Source: an uncultured Spartobacteria bacterium
Lineage (GTDB): Bacteria; Verrucomicrobiota; Verrucomicrobiia; Chthoniobacterales; Chthoniobacteraceae
Direction of reading: 5' to 3'
DNA: 64,000 nucleotides
Assembly (NCBI GenBank): GCA_903933715.1
Contig: CAIZLD010000055.1
Span: 38,351-102,350 of the forward strand
Shown here: positions 1 through 7,752 of the stretch, in pieces
How the letters are laid out: the number at the start of each line of letters is the position of its first letter
Numbering within the stretch: the first letter of the stretch is position 1
The notes under the pieces: model-generated
The model's input: the letters and a program-made list of their open reading frames with translations, nothing else
Told to the model about the DNA's origin: nothing
The model's database searches: none
Made by a program: the position numbers and the translations under genes

Positions 1-359
1 GAAACGATTCCGGCTGCAACCGTGGGTCGCTCGTCAACCGGGACATCGGCGACAATGTTCCATGCGATGGGGTGCGCCTGATCGGACGGATTGAAATACG
101 TGACCCGCGCGGCATCGCGGCGGGGAAGCAGGTCGAGCAGGGAAGAGGCGAGGTCGCCATGTGGGTCAATCAAAGCCACGCCATGGCCGGACTGCACCAG
201 TTCCAGAAAGAGATTTTTGAGTAGGGTCGTTTTACCAGTGCCGGTTTTCCCGACAACATAAAGATGCCGCTGCAAAGCGGCCTGCGAAAGCTGAAAGGGC
301 GATTCAACACCGCCCCACCCCTGGCGCATGCCAAGGGAAATGTATGGTCGTTTTGGCAT
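1..359 (-). CDS. Conjugation-type P-loop ATPase, N-terminus only
   Basis: The gene runs off the left edge, so only about 119 N-terminal residues are visible. Walker A GKTGTGKT is at residues 37-44, and LIDPHGD at 63-69 is the strand-2 motif typical of VirD4/TraG, VirB4 and HerA-like DNA-pumping ATPases that act at the inner membrane in conjugation. The ATG at 359 is preceded by GGAGG on the coding strand, about 13 bases away. It lies near the XRE gene on the same strand, as expected for an integrative or plasmid element. Coupling protein versus VirB4-like motor cannot be decided from this fragment. The ATPase class is well supported; the exact family is inferred. Confidence 0.8.
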   Translation of the reverse strand, partial: MPKRPYISLGMRQGWGGVESPFQLSQAALQRHLYVVGKTGTGKTTLLKNLFLELVQSGHGVALIDPHGDLASSLLDLLPRRDAARVTYFNPSDQAHPIAWNIVADVPVDERPTVAAGIV

Positions 360-475
360 ATCTCGAAGACAGCCTCCATTCCGAAAGCTCGTGCAGCCCT
401 TGTTCGCACGAAAAAACTACCGGCATCCGCCTTGTTTGGTCGAGCCGGGAAGGCAATGAAGACTGTCTGCGAAAC

Positions 476-494
476 CCGAAGGCACTGCCTTCGG
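476..494. repeat. Short perfect hairpin
   Basis: CCGAAGGC and GCCTTCGG pair perfectly around a 3-base loop, between the XRE gene and the ATPase gene. There is no T-run on either side, so it is not a clear intrinsic terminator. The rest of 360-547 shows no convincing gene. Confidence 0.45.
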
Positions 495-547
495 TGACAC
501 GTCCACCCCTAATTATACCGCGAAACGGGGCAAGACGGTGAACGATG

Positions 548-808
548 TTACGACTTCGTACGGCGTTTTGCCTTGGAGCTTGCCTCTTGGATCAGTTTCC
601 AAAGCTCAATTTCAAGAACATCCGCAATACGAAGAAGGCTTTCAAAGCTCGGACTGCGAATGCCTCGCTCGATGTAGCTGATCGTGGTCAGGCCAAGACC
701 GGCTTTTTGGGAAAGCTGATTTTTGGAGAGACCCTTCTGTATTCTCCGGTCGGTCAGAAGGTGAGCCAACTCTTCGGTGATCGCCGAGCGGATGTTGTTT
801 TGTGACAC
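548..808 (-). CDS. XRE-family helix-turn-helix regulator
   Basis: An 86-residue one-domain cytoplasmic DNA-binding protein. The HTH covers about residues 10-65: TDRRIQKGLSKNQLSQKAGL gives the first helices, TTISYIERG the recognition helix, and SLLRIADVLEIELWKLI the closing helices. A basic tail (KAKRRTKS) follows. No other domain fits, so this is a repressor-type protein, probably controlling the element on whose edge it sits. The region just upstream contains inverted TTTCAC/GTGAAA half-sites that could be its operator, which would imply autoregulation. The fold is seen; the regulatory target is inference. Confidence 0.88.
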   Translation of the reverse strand: MSQNNIRSAITEELAHLLTDRRIQKGLSKNQLSQKAGLGLTTISYIERGIRSPSFESLLRIADVLEIELWKLIQEASSKAKRRTKS

Positions 809-846
809 AGTGGGAGCATTTACCAGACATCACGCTTGACAGCGCA

Positions 847-888
847 TTTCACAAATGTGAAAAGACCCACCAATGAGCGCATGTGAAA
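847..888. promoter_or_regulatory. Operator-like palindrome upstream of the XRE gene
   Basis: TTTCAC and GTGAAA half-sites form an inverted pair at 847-862, and a third TGTGAAA lies at 882-888. They sit between the divergently oriented XRE gene and the membrane-protein gene. A TTGACA hexamer at 836-841 is adjacent. Spacing and symmetry fit a small HTH dimer; binding is inference. Confidence 0.45.
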
Positions 889-936
889 TGGCTGTCGAAA
901 ATCAAGGCGAGCGCGGCGGCGTATCTCCAACCGCCC

Positions 937-965
937 TTTCCAAAATAAAAGTATTATGTTATAAT
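937..965 (+). promoter_or_regulatory. Sigma70-type promoter for the membrane-protein gene
   Basis: TTTCCA (937-942), a 17-base spacer and a perfect TATAAT (960-965). It would start transcription near 972, giving a leader of about 70 bases before the GTG at 1041. This supports the downstream start rather than an ORF beginning at 873. Confidence 0.6.
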
Positions 966-1040
966 ACCCTAAGGCCGAAAAAGGTATTTCGCCTGATTCG
1001 GAAAGGCAAAAATCTTGCCCAAATAGAAAGGAGGTGCTCG

Positions 1041-1613
1041 GTGAGCACTGAAAAGTTCGTTAAAAGGTTGCTGCAAGTGGGCACCGGGTGGAGTCTCTAC
1101 TCGGCTTGGGCATGGATATATGACAATCCTCTATGGCTTGCCGCCATAGGCTGGCTTGGAATCGGCACCGGTTCCGCAATTCTTACCCTTGGGGCCATTG
1201 CGAACAATTTCGTTTTCCTGGTGCTATACCAGAGAAATGAAAGTGACTGGCTTGGTGTCAACGGGTTCGAGCGACTGAAAGAGGATGGTGATAGATGGGC
1301 GCAAAAGGCACAAAGCCACGCCAATCTGCTGATCCGTACGCTTCTCTGGGTGCCAGTCACATTCTTTCGTCTCCTCGTGTGGGCTGTGCGGAAAAACAAT
1401 ATCCTGGCATTTGTCGTGCTTTCCATACACGGAGACTCGTTCATCACAACGGCGTTTCTTCGTGGAAGAGTGGGAGGCATGCTCACGGCGAAAGATTACG
1501 CAACATTTCTGGCAAGCACGGCCACCGGCTGCGCTTACTGGAGTTTCCGAAACGGTGCCATTCTCATTCTCCTCAAAGGTGGATGGGAAATAGGCAAGCA
1601 ACTCATGCATTAA
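1041..1613 (+). CDS. Polytopic membrane protein of unknown function, CPR-type family
   Basis: I chose the GTG at 1041 because AAAGGAGG lies 6 bases upstream and a good promoter lies within the longer ORF that opens at 873. The product is 190 residues with hydrophobic stretches at roughly 7-60, 95-115 and 120-140. The conserved pieces SDWLG, LSIHGDSFITTAFLRG and KDYATFLAS match, from memory, a membrane-protein family frequent in Patescibacteria (versions reading FLSIKFDPFITTAYLRHG and KRDWKIFLASL). No catalytic motif is visible. A strong terminator follows directly, so it is probably a single-gene transcript. Function unknown; the family link is recall, not a search. Confidence 0.75.
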   Translation: MSTEKFVKRLLQVGTGWSLYSAWAWIYDNPLWLAAIGWLGIGTGSAILTLGAIANNFVFLVLYQRNESDWLGVNGFERLKEDGDRWAQKAQSHANLLIRTLLWVPVTFFRLLVWAVRKNNILAFVVLSIHGDSFITTAFLRGRVGGMLTAKDYATFLASTATGCAYWSFRNGAILILLKGGWEIGKQLMH

Positions 1614-1615
1614 CC

Positions 1616-1647
1616 AAAACCGCCTCCTGGCATAAGGAGGCGGTTTT
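1616..1647. terminator. Strong intrinsic terminator
   Basis: AAAACCGCCTCCT pairs perfectly with AGGAGGCGGTTTT across a 6-base loop. The A-run on one side and T-run on the other allow termination in both directions. It closes the 1041-1613 gene. Confidence 0.85.
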
Positions 1648-1682
1648 CCCATTTATACTCATTATCTGTTATACTACTTAGT

Positions 1683-2057
1683 ATGCTTTCGGCTATTAAA
1701 AAAATCAATTCGAATGGCTTTTTATTCGCGCTATTGCTGATCGGCTCCGTAGTCGCCATCGGAGCGAGCTTTTGGAAATATTACTACACGAAAGACTATG
1801 ACTTCATTGTAGAAGCATCTTGTGAACCGCAGATCGAATATTGCTTTTTCCGGGACTGCGAAGCCAATCCAGATTCATGTCCTCCGAATGGATTATCGAA
1901 CTACAAGGTGTTCAACATCAAAGCATACGACTTTGACAAATGCGCCGACAACTCCTGCAAGGTGGAGTGTGAGTCAAACAAGATCGCCTGCACGCAAGTC
2001 GAATGCGACAGCAGCAATGAAGATGTGTGCAGTTCTCCAGAGGGCACGCTCAAATAA
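1683..2057 (+). CDS. Small membrane-anchored Cys-rich protein, CPR-type family
   Basis: 124 residues: one N-terminal membrane segment (about 13-33), then an outward-facing domain with ten cysteines in a C-x6-C-x4-C-like pattern, including FFRDCEANPDSCPPNGLSNY and the Cys-rich tail. The layout (single anchor, KDYDF, VEASC, Cys pairs, Asp-rich end) matches from memory a family repeatedly annotated as hypothetical in Parcubacteria-type genomes. It probably forms disulfides outside the cytoplasm. A TATACT hexamer stands only a few bases before the ATG, so the transcript may have almost no leader. It heads a run of three same-strand genes ending in a sensor kinase, which suggests a surface sensing role. 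Function not known. Confidence 0.75.
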   Translation: MLSAIKKINSNGFLFALLLIGSVVAIGASFWKYYYTKDYDFIVEASCEPQIEYCFFRDCEANPDSCPPNGLSNYKVFNIKAYDFDKCADNSCKVECESNKIACTQVECDSSNEDVCSSPEGTLK

Positions 2058-2070
2058 TTGGCACAAAATC

Positions 2071-2946
2071 ATGGATTCCGAAAGCACGCACATTGCAAAC
2101 GCTGAGTTGGAAAGCCTGATCACCGGCACACCGGCAGATACCATTGATTTTGATTCGCTGGACATCGACGCTATTGTCGCCGACCGGAAGAAGTTTGATG
2201 AGTTTGTGTATACCCCGGTGCTGGATGCGGTCAGGCAACTCAGGGAGAGAGCCGAGAACCGAAGCATCAGAATCAGCCACGACCTGCCTAAAATCTTCGA
2301 CCGGAAATATAACCTCGTTCTGGCGAGGCATGTTGCCACTCCTAACTTCGAGATGCTCAGGTTCATGGCAGCGGTCGATGCGCTGGAGATGGAGCCGATT
2401 CTTCTGGAATATCTGGATGACATGCTGGCCTTGGAGAACAAGTCGAAATACTTTCTCTGCAAATTGACGTTTTTCGAAGGATTCGGAAAGCACGGGGGAT
2501 TGAAAACGACAAAAATTCCGGTGGTGGACTTCAACGCGGCAAGCGGGAAGTCGATCTCCTCCATATCGACAGGGCAGCAGTCCTTGGTCGAAATGCATCA
2601 CGAATTCTTCCGACAGGCATTCGGAAGGTTCGCAGATAATGTGTGCGACATTTCGCCGTGGTACAAGGAAAACGGTGGATGCGCATCGCAATACTATGAT
2701 TTCTTCCTGTCGCTTTTCGTGAAGAATGGCATTTTGTTCGAGAACTTCCTTTTGGCCAAGGCAGAGATCAACTTCACAAGAGACATTTTTCTCACGGCAT
2801 TTATCAGGGTATGGCAACGGACGGGATATAAACCGCTGATCGTGGCGCTGGAGCCAACCACCATCGAAGGCGATGAATTTCTATACTACTATCCCAGGGA
2901 ATATATGAATTTATTTAAGAAGGTGTATAATGAAAAACATTCATGA
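2071..2946 (+). CDS. Conserved hypothetical protein, cytoplasmic, paired with a sensor kinase
   Basis: The ORF is open from 1822 but that stretch overlaps the preceding gene. The ATG at 2071, 14 bases after that gene's stop, gives a 291-residue protein beginning MDSESTHIANAELESLI. It has no signal peptide or membrane segment. Recognisable pieces are EFVYTPVLDAVRQLRER, RHVATPNFEMLRF and VVDFNAASGK; I recall VATPNxE and VVDFN motifs in proteins of CPR bacteria but know no function. Its stop overlaps the start of the histidine kinase (ATGA), so the two are translationally coupled. It may be the output or partner protein of that kinase, but this is inference. Confidence 0.75.
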   Translation: MDSESTHIANAELESLITGTPADTIDFDSLDIDAIVADRKKFDEFVYTPVLDAVRQLRERAENRSIRISHDLPKIFDRKYNLVLARHVATPNFEMLRFMAAVDALEMEPILLEYLDDMLALENKSKYFLCKLTFFEGFGKHGGLKTTKIPVVDFNAASGKSISSISTGQQSLVEMHHEFFRQAFGRFADNVCDISPWYKENGGCASQYYDFFLSLFVKNGILFENFLLAKAEINFTRDIFLTAFIRVWQRTGYKPLIVALEPTTIEGDEFLYYYPREYMNLFKKVYNEKHS

Positions 2947-4583
2947 ACACTTGTATCGCATTACAGGAATTAACGCATACAAATCCACTGGCATATTTCT
3001 CGCATCTGGTTCCTGTATTTCTGTCCGCAGTGCTTTCCGTATATTTGCTGAAGGAAAGCAAAATGTCTTTTTTGGCAAAAGTATTCGCGCTATTTGTTGC
3101 GGCATTCGATGTCTGGCTTCTCATTGATCTCTTTGTTTGGGTTGGCAGCAATTATTCCGTTATCAATTTCCTGTGGTCGTTTTTTGACTACATCAACATT
3201 TTGTTCTTTTTGTTCGGCCTGTATTTTTTCGCGGTTTATATTTTCAAAAAGGATGTCGAGTCCATCTACAAATGGCTGGCACTCCTTGTCATCGCTCCTG
3301 CGCTTGTGCAGGTGATTACGGGCAACTCCATCCATGAGTTTAACCAGGCGGTCTGCGAATCCAGCAACGACGCTTTTTTGAACACCTACAAAAATACCGT
3401 CGAAGCGTTGGTAATTTTGTTCATTGCGTTCTTTGGCATCAGAGGCTTCATCAGAGAAAAAGAGATGAGTGTTCGGAAAGGCATTTTGTCCATCACAAGT
3501 GCCGTTCTGTTATTCTTCATCACCTTCGCACTGACGGATTACCTGAGCGTTTCCAGCGATTATTATGAGTATGGTCTCTATGGCCTGTTCGTGCTCCCGG
3601 TTTTTCTTGCTCTTGTGGTTTACAGCATCACGGCTTTCAGGGCTTTCAATGTCCGGCTTATCGGTGCGCAGGCGCTAGTAATCACGTTGGTTGTCCTGGT
3701 AGCTTCCAAATTGTTTACGGCGGAGAACGGGGGAAACCGCACGATCACCGTTATTTCCCTCTTGTTCATTTCGGTTTTCGGTTACTTCCTGATGCGGAGC
3801 ATCAAAACGGAAGCAGAGGCTCGGGAGAGAATCGAAAAGCTCGCCGACCAGCTTGAACAAGCCGCCCACACTTTGGACGCCGCCAATAGCGGTCAAAAAA
3901 ATCTGATCCACGTCATGAACCACCAGATCAAGGGATACCTGGGCGTCAACCGGAACATTTTCGCGGAGCTTCTCCAAACCACCGACTACGGGGAAATGCC
4001 GGAAGCGGCAAAGCCGCTCCTTGCAAAGGGGCTGGAAAGCACAGCGGCGGGCGTGGAGTATGTCCAGAGCATTTTGGTTGGCTCCAGTGCTGCGGATGGA
4101 ACCTTGCGCTACAACATGAAGGTGATGGATGTGAAGGAACTTTGCGAGAGGCTCATTCCCCAGCAACGAGAAATCGCCGAGCATGCGGACTTGTCCTTCG
4201 AGGCAAATATTGAAGATGGGAACTACCGCATTATGGGTGACGCAACCCAACTGGAAGAGGCTTTCAAAAATCTGATTACCAATGCGATCAAATACAACAG
4301 TCCCCACGGATTGATTCTCGTAAGACTTGCAAGGGAACCGGAAAAGATTGTCTTTTCCGTGAAAGATTCAGGGGTCGGTATTTCGGAGGAGGATAAGCCA
4401 AGGCTGTTCACGGCTGGCGGAAGAGGGAAAGATTCGATCCAATACAACACCGACAGTTCGGGATTTGGTCTCGCCTTCGTGAAAGGTGTTGTCGAAACGC
4501 ACAAGGGTGTAGTGTCCTACAAATCCAACAACCCGGAGAAAGGCACGACGTTCGTAGCGGAAATTCCGGCTGCGAAGAACTAA
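2943..4583 (+). CDS. Sensor histidine kinase with multi-span membrane sensor
   Basis: 546 residues. Residues 20-285 carry about eight membrane segments (7TM-type sensor region), then a short coiled linker (290-318), a DHp helix with HVMNHQIKGYL (candidate phospho-His327) and a GHKL ATPase domain: N box FKNLITNAIKYN (around N447), G1 KDSGVGI (475-480), and G2 SSGFGLAFVKGVVE (about 505-518). It should autophosphorylate on ATP in response to a membrane or extracellular cue. No response regulator is encoded nearby, so the partner is elsewhere or the neighbour at 2071 substitutes. The stretch GGRGKDSIQYNTDSSGFGL resembles kinases of Patescibacteria. Family firm; signal unknown. Confidence 0.92.
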   Translation: MNTCIALQELTHTNPLAYFSHLVPVFLSAVLSVYLLKESKMSFLAKVFALFVAAFDVWLLIDLFVWVGSNYSVINFLWSFFDYINILFFLFGLYFFAVYIFKKDVESIYKWLALLVIAPALVQVITGNSIHEFNQAVCESSNDAFLNTYKNTVEALVILFIAFFGIRGFIREKEMSVRKGILSITSAVLLFFITFALTDYLSVSSDYYEYGLYGLFVLPVFLALVVYSITAFRAFNVRLIGAQALVITLVVLVASKLFTAENGGNRTITVISLLFISVFGYFLMRSIKTEAEARERIEKLADQLEQAAHTLDAANSGQKNLIHVMNHQIKGYLGVNRNIFAELLQTTDYGEMPEAAKPLLAKGLESTAAGVEYVQSILVGSSAADGTLRYNMKVMDVKELCERLIPQQREIAEHADLSFEANIEDGNYRIMGDATQLEEAFKNLITNAIKYNSPHGLILVRLAREPEKIVFSVKDSGVGISEEDKPRLFTAGGRGKDSIQYNTDSSGFGLAFVKGVVETHKGVVSYKSNNPEKGTTFVAEIPAAKN

Positions 4584-4627
4584 AAACGCGGCTTGACAGT
4601 GTGTCGCTGCCTCTTCAGTTTGCCGTC

Positions 4628-5053
4628 ATGGCAAAGCAAACTTTTTCAATTGCCTTTGGCGGATACTGGCGCGAACCAAATATTTCCGGGGTGCCATCCC
4701 ATTCTGGAGTTTATTGCGTATACACATGCACGCATAATATTGAGGCGAACAACCTTACACTTCACCGCCTCATTTATATAGGCGAAGCTGGTGATGTAAA
4801 TAGCCGCCTTGCTAATCACGAAGGTTGGGATGCATGGAAAACCTATCTGAAGCAGGGCCAAGTTCTATGCGTGTCCACTGCCCCAGCGGAATCGGCTTCA
4901 AGAGTGCGTATTGAGGCTGCTTGCATTAAATATCACCAACCACCATCGAACACGGAATACAAGGATGCGTTTCCCCATGATGAAACAACCGTAACTACGT
5001 CAGGGGAAAATATATTTCTTGCCCCTTGCTTCACGGTTCAGCGGCAGGATTGA
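4628..5053 (+). CDS. GIY-YIG-like nuclease-domain protein
   Basis: Start taken at the ATG at 4628; the longer ORF from 4601 begins with GTG and has no ribosome site. The 141-residue protein has the GIY-YIG signature as GVYCVYT (about 26-32) and LIYIGEAGDVNSRL (about 46-60), with the Arg of the first helix present, then an Ala/Glu-rich helix (ESASRVRIEAACIKYHQPP) where the catalytic Glu lies in the family. GIY-YIG proteins cut DNA using one metal ion. The 3' end overlaps the convergent gene at 5031 by 23 bases. It could be a defence or homing nuclease, or a catalytically weak relative. The domain is fairly clear, the role is not. Confidence 0.75.
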   Translation: MAKQTFSIAFGGYWREPNISGVPSHSGVYCVYTCTHNIEANNLTLHRLIYIGEAGDVNSRLANHEGWDAWKTYLKQGQVLCVSTAPAESASRVRIEAACIKYHQPPSNTEYKDAFPHDETTVTTSGENIFLAPCFTVQRQD

Positions 5054-5459
5054 TTTTATTGCAAGCTGAGTCTATCTGCGAGTGGGACATCGGCCTGAAA
5101 CGATCCAAATGGATCGGATTTACAATCACGTCGAGTACGCCAACATTCATTGGATCGTGTCCAATGACCGCATCCCAACCTTTTGAGAAAAACTGAATCC
5201 ACAACATTCCTTCTGAAGTAATGCCGCGCTCGATAGCGGCTTCCATGTCGCTCACTGAAACAAGAGTGATCTTACAGCGCGCTGGCAATCTTCCGGCGAG
5301 AAGAACGTCACCGAAATTCTTTGCCCAATCCTTGTCAGTAGTAAAATGCAATCCTCCTTGGTTTGTATCATTCTCGCCGCGATACAATGGGAAAGCTTCC
5401 GGGTTCGAAATGAACCGCTGCACAACGCCGTCTATTTTCGCAACGCGCTCTGTATTCAC
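5031..5459 (-). CDS. Possible ADP-ribosyltransferase-like protein
   Basis: 142 residues starting at GTG 5459; no earlier or better start is visible. Motifs: LYRGEND (about 25-31), GGLHFTTDKDWAKNFG (about 35-50) and a closing DVIVNPIHLDRFRP. The order Y-R-G then H-F-T-[TS] resembles the R-S-E or H-Y-E core of ADP-ribosyltransferase folds, but I cannot place the catalytic Glu with certainty. It is convergent with the GIY-YIG gene. Such small ARTs act as toxins or phage-defence effectors in other systems; here that is inference only. Alternative: an unrelated conserved hypothetical. Confidence 0.5.
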   Translation of the reverse strand: MNTERVAKIDGVVQRFISNPEAFPLYRGENDTNQGGLHFTTDKDWAKNFGDVLLAGRLPARCKITLVSVSDMEAAIERGITSEGMLWIQFFSKGWDAVIGHDPMNVGVLDVIVNPIHLDRFRPMSHSQIDSACNKINPAAEP

Positions 5460-5573
5460 CGACCGATTTTATCACATTTGCGCCTATCGTTCCATTGGAT
5501 GTGCGGATTGATAGCCTGTGGAATTTCCTGCCCGCTGATGAGGCAGCGGAAAGGAGCCAATTATTAAGACTCG

Positions 5574-5730
5574 TTCTCGCGCCTTCTGCATGAGCAGAGG
5601 GCGCGATAAAACGTAGTTGTGGCGGCAGGTGTGCCACACGCTTTGATTTTGCTCTGGGTTTCCCCAGCAAAATCAAAGGGTGTGGACGGCGGGGGAGCGC
5701 GCGACCAGTCGTTCCGCGAATGGCGCGGAA
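5574..5730. repeat. Hairpin cluster 1 (four consecutive inverted repeats)
   Basis: Within a stretch that has no credible gene (5460-5811) there are four hairpins: 5574-5606 (TCGCGCC/GGCGCGA arms), 5619-5640 (around GTGGCGGCAG), a near-perfect large one at 5634-5685 (CCACAC plus CTTTGATTTTGCT paired with AGCAAAATCAAAG plus GTGTGG), and 5712-5730 (TTCCGCG/CGCGGAA). The GGCGGCAG and TTCCGC hairpins recur in cluster 2 beyond the IS element. No T-runs, so these are not terminators. They look like a recombination or mobile-repeat structure. Confidence 0.7.
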
Positions 5731-5811
5731 GTAGTCCCCCGACAACCCAACCAACCAATAAACCGAACGCAGAATTTACACGGTAATCCCAACCCCCAAT
5801 TGATAAAGTTT

Positions 5812-6033
5812 CTACGCTAATTCTTCGGCAGCATCAATTCGCACTTTGCTCGTGCTACAACTCAGTGTTCCAACCCTGACAATGGCTCCCGGTTCGCTTG
5901 CCTGATTCAGCAGAGTTTCGACTCGACTCTGGGATGGATCATCAAATCTTCCGCTCGTTGTAAAAAGGTCGAGTTCGACCGATGCGTAGTGTCGCGCGTT
6001 TACAACGGTTACAAATGGCTTCTGTGCTTTCAT
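5812..6033 (-). CDS. Small hypothetical protein
   Basis: 73 residues from ATG 6033, MKAQKPFVTVVNARHYASVE at the start, acidic end. There is no membrane segment and no motif I recognise. The sequence has ordinary amino-acid balance and lies between hairpin cluster 1 and the IS630 element, whose left end is only about 50 bases upstream of its start; the insertion may have cut off its promoter. Could be a cassette-type gene or a chance ORF. Confidence 0.4.
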   Translation of the reverse strand: MKAQKPFVTVVNARHYASVELDLFTTSGRFDDPSQSRVETLLNQASEPGAIVRVGTLSCSTSKVRIDAAEELA

Positions 6034-6083
6034 GCAGATCGAGCATTGACGGTTTCTGTCCGAGGTAAGGTTTCTCCGGTTCG

Positions 6084-7218
6084 TAATATTAACCCGGCGA
6101 TAAAAAGGGTATTACAAGCGCGTTTGTTCTGCTTTATTTGTCGTGCATGAAAGAAGACGCACGAAAGCTGGATCAAAAAACGCAGGCAACGCTTCGTCGG
6201 CGGGCGGATGCCATGCATAAACAGGGCAAGAGCCGCCGCGATGTTGCCGCCGCGCTTGGAGTCAACATCGGCACAGTAGACCGTTGGCGCAGGGATCGCA
6301 AAAAGCTGGGCAAGGCAGCGCTGCAAGTCAACAAGCGGGGCAGGAAGGTGGGCACGCACAGGGATCTCACGCTGGAGCAGGAAGCGGAAATCCAGATGAG
6401 GATTGCCGAGAAGACGCCCGACCAACTCAAGCTTGCGTTCGCGCTTTGGACGCGCAAAGCGGTGTGCGAACTCATTCTCAAAGATTACAAGATCAAGATG
6501 CCGGTGCGCACTTGCGGCGAATATCTCAAACGATGGGGTTTCACCCCGCAGAAGCCCGCTCGCCGCGCCTACGAGCAGAATCCCAACGCCGTAAAGCAAT
6601 GGATGGAGGAGACCTATCCAGAGATCGAGAGGAAGGCCAAAGCCGAAGGGGCCGAAATCCACTGGGGAGACGAAACGGGCGTGCGCAGTGACTGTCAGCA
6701 TGGCCGCTGTTATGCGCCGAAGGGGAAGACTCCGGTTGTCAGACTCAGGGGGAAGCGATTTTCCACCAATATGATCTCCAGTATTACCAACCAAGGCAAA
6801 GTGCGCTGGATGATTTATCGGGACACGCTTAACAGCGAGGTCTTTATCCGGTTTTTGGACCGCCTAGCCAAAGACTCCAAGCGGAAGGTTTTTCTGATCG
6901 TGGACAATCTCCGGGTTCACCACAGCGCACCTGTGAAAGAGTGGTTGGCACTGAATGCTCACCGCATCGAACTATACTTCCTGCCTTCCTATAGCCCGGA
7001 AAGAAATCCCGATGAATATCTCAACGGCGATTTGAAGGGGGCGCTGGGGCGGATGCCGCCGCCCGCAGATCGCGATCAATTGGAACGCAATCTGAAAGTC
7101 CAGATGCAAAGGCTCAACAAGTTGCCCAAGCATGTGGCTTCATATTTTGACAACCAATTTGTCCATTATGCCAAGGCATCTTGATTGCTATCCATTAAAT
7201 TGCCGGAGTAATAATGTA
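6084..7218 (+). mobile_element. IS630-family insertion sequence
   Basis: A single transposase gene between imperfect inverted ends. The left end reads TAATATTAACCCGGCGAT from 6084; the right end read inward reads CATTATTACTCCGGCAAT from 7216. They share CCGGC and flanking AT-rich bases and are bounded by TA dinucleotides (6084-6085 and 7217-7218), the target duplicated by this family. The ends are matched by eye, so the exact boundary may be off by a few bases. It sits between two related hairpin clusters. Confidence 0.65.
6147..7184 (+). CDS. IS630-family transposase
   Basis: 345 residues from ATG 6147 (a TTG nine bases earlier is less likely). An N-terminal HTH is at about 31-50 (RDVAAALGVNIGTVDRWRRD), then a winged-helix-like region with the KAVCELI and YLKRWGFTPQKP motifs, then the DDE nuclease: D165 in WGDETGVRSD, D243 in IVDNLRVHH and E280 in PERNPDE. 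All three catalytic acids are present and the length is normal, so the copy is probably intact. The long opposite-strand ORF over it is a shadow. Confidence 0.93.
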   Translation: MKEDARKLDQKTQATLRRRADAMHKQGKSRRDVAAALGVNIGTVDRWRRDRKKLGKAALQVNKRGRKVGTHRDLTLEQEAEIQMRIAEKTPDQLKLAFALWTRKAVCELILKDYKIKMPVRTCGEYLKRWGFTPQKPARRAYEQNPNAVKQWMEETYPEIERKAKAEGAEIHWGDETGVRSDCQHGRCYAPKGKTPVVRLRGKRFSTNMISSITNQGKVRWMIYRDTLNSEVFIRFLDRLAKDSKRKVFLIVDNLRVHHSAPVKEWLALNAHRIELYFLPSYSPERNPDEYLNGDLKGALGRMPPPADRDQLERNLKVQMQRLNKLPKHVASYFDNQFVHYAKAS

Positions 7219-7324
7219 GGTGTTCATCAGCAAACCTGCCAAACACACTATAAAATCGTTTACAATAGAAAAATCAATCAGTTCGCTACGACCCGGAATT
7301 CGGGGTTGAGCAAAGAACGCCTCG

Positions 7325-7548
7325 TTCCGCAATTACGCGGAAATAGTTATCGAAGTAGTTCCCAGGTGTCGGTCCTGGCCTTGCGGGCCGACTTGCCCAT
7401 TTTTGGTGTGCCATGTCCGATAGGGAATGGACACACCCGGCTAGCCGAAGGAAAAATGGGCAAGTCGGGCCGTGAGGCCGACACCTGGGAATTTGTTCTA
7501 CCCTTGATTTACAAGGGTATTTTGTCGTTATGGCGGCAGTTGCCGCTA
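7325..7548. repeat. Hairpin cluster 2, related to cluster 1
   Basis: TTCCGC/GCGGAA at 7325-7342; a large nested inverted repeat at 7359-7491 (TTCCCAGGTGTCGG pairs perfectly with CCGACACCTGGGAA, and inside it CGACTTGCCCATTTTT pairs with AAAAATGGGCAAGTCG); a 7-bp hairpin near 7500; and TGGCGGCA/TGCCGCTA at 7531-7548. The TTCCGC and GGCGGCAG hairpins match cluster 1, but their order around the large palindrome is reversed. Apart from the IS end and these structures, 7185-7752 holds no credible gene. Confidence 0.7.
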
Positions 7549-7752
7549 CATAGCTGGTTTGTAGGGGCAAACATAGGTGTGGATAACACCGGTTTGACGT
7601 ACAGATATAGTACGTTACCATCAATACGGGAGCGATGAAGAACATTGACAAATGTGAGGATTTATGTTGTTATATTTACAGCCCCGCGCAGGGGTTTCTT
7701 GCTGAATAATCAAGGATCGCTCTTAGCGTTTATTAGTTAATGATCCAGCATC

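Noticed and set aside
5368..5754. 128-residue - strand ORF
   Set aside because: Overlaps the ART-like gene and hairpin cluster 1; Arg/Pro-rich frame with no domain.
6030..6794. 254-residue - strand ORF over the transposase
   Set aside because: Shadow of the IS630 DDE transposase, which has all catalytic residues.
5574..7548. Hairpin clusters as classic integron attC sites
   Set aside because: No matching GTTRRRY/RYYYAAC core pair was found at the ends, and the recombinase lacks integron-specific features.
7132..7638. 168-residue ORF downstream of the transposase
   Set aside because: Mostly translation of the large palindrome in hairpin cluster 2.
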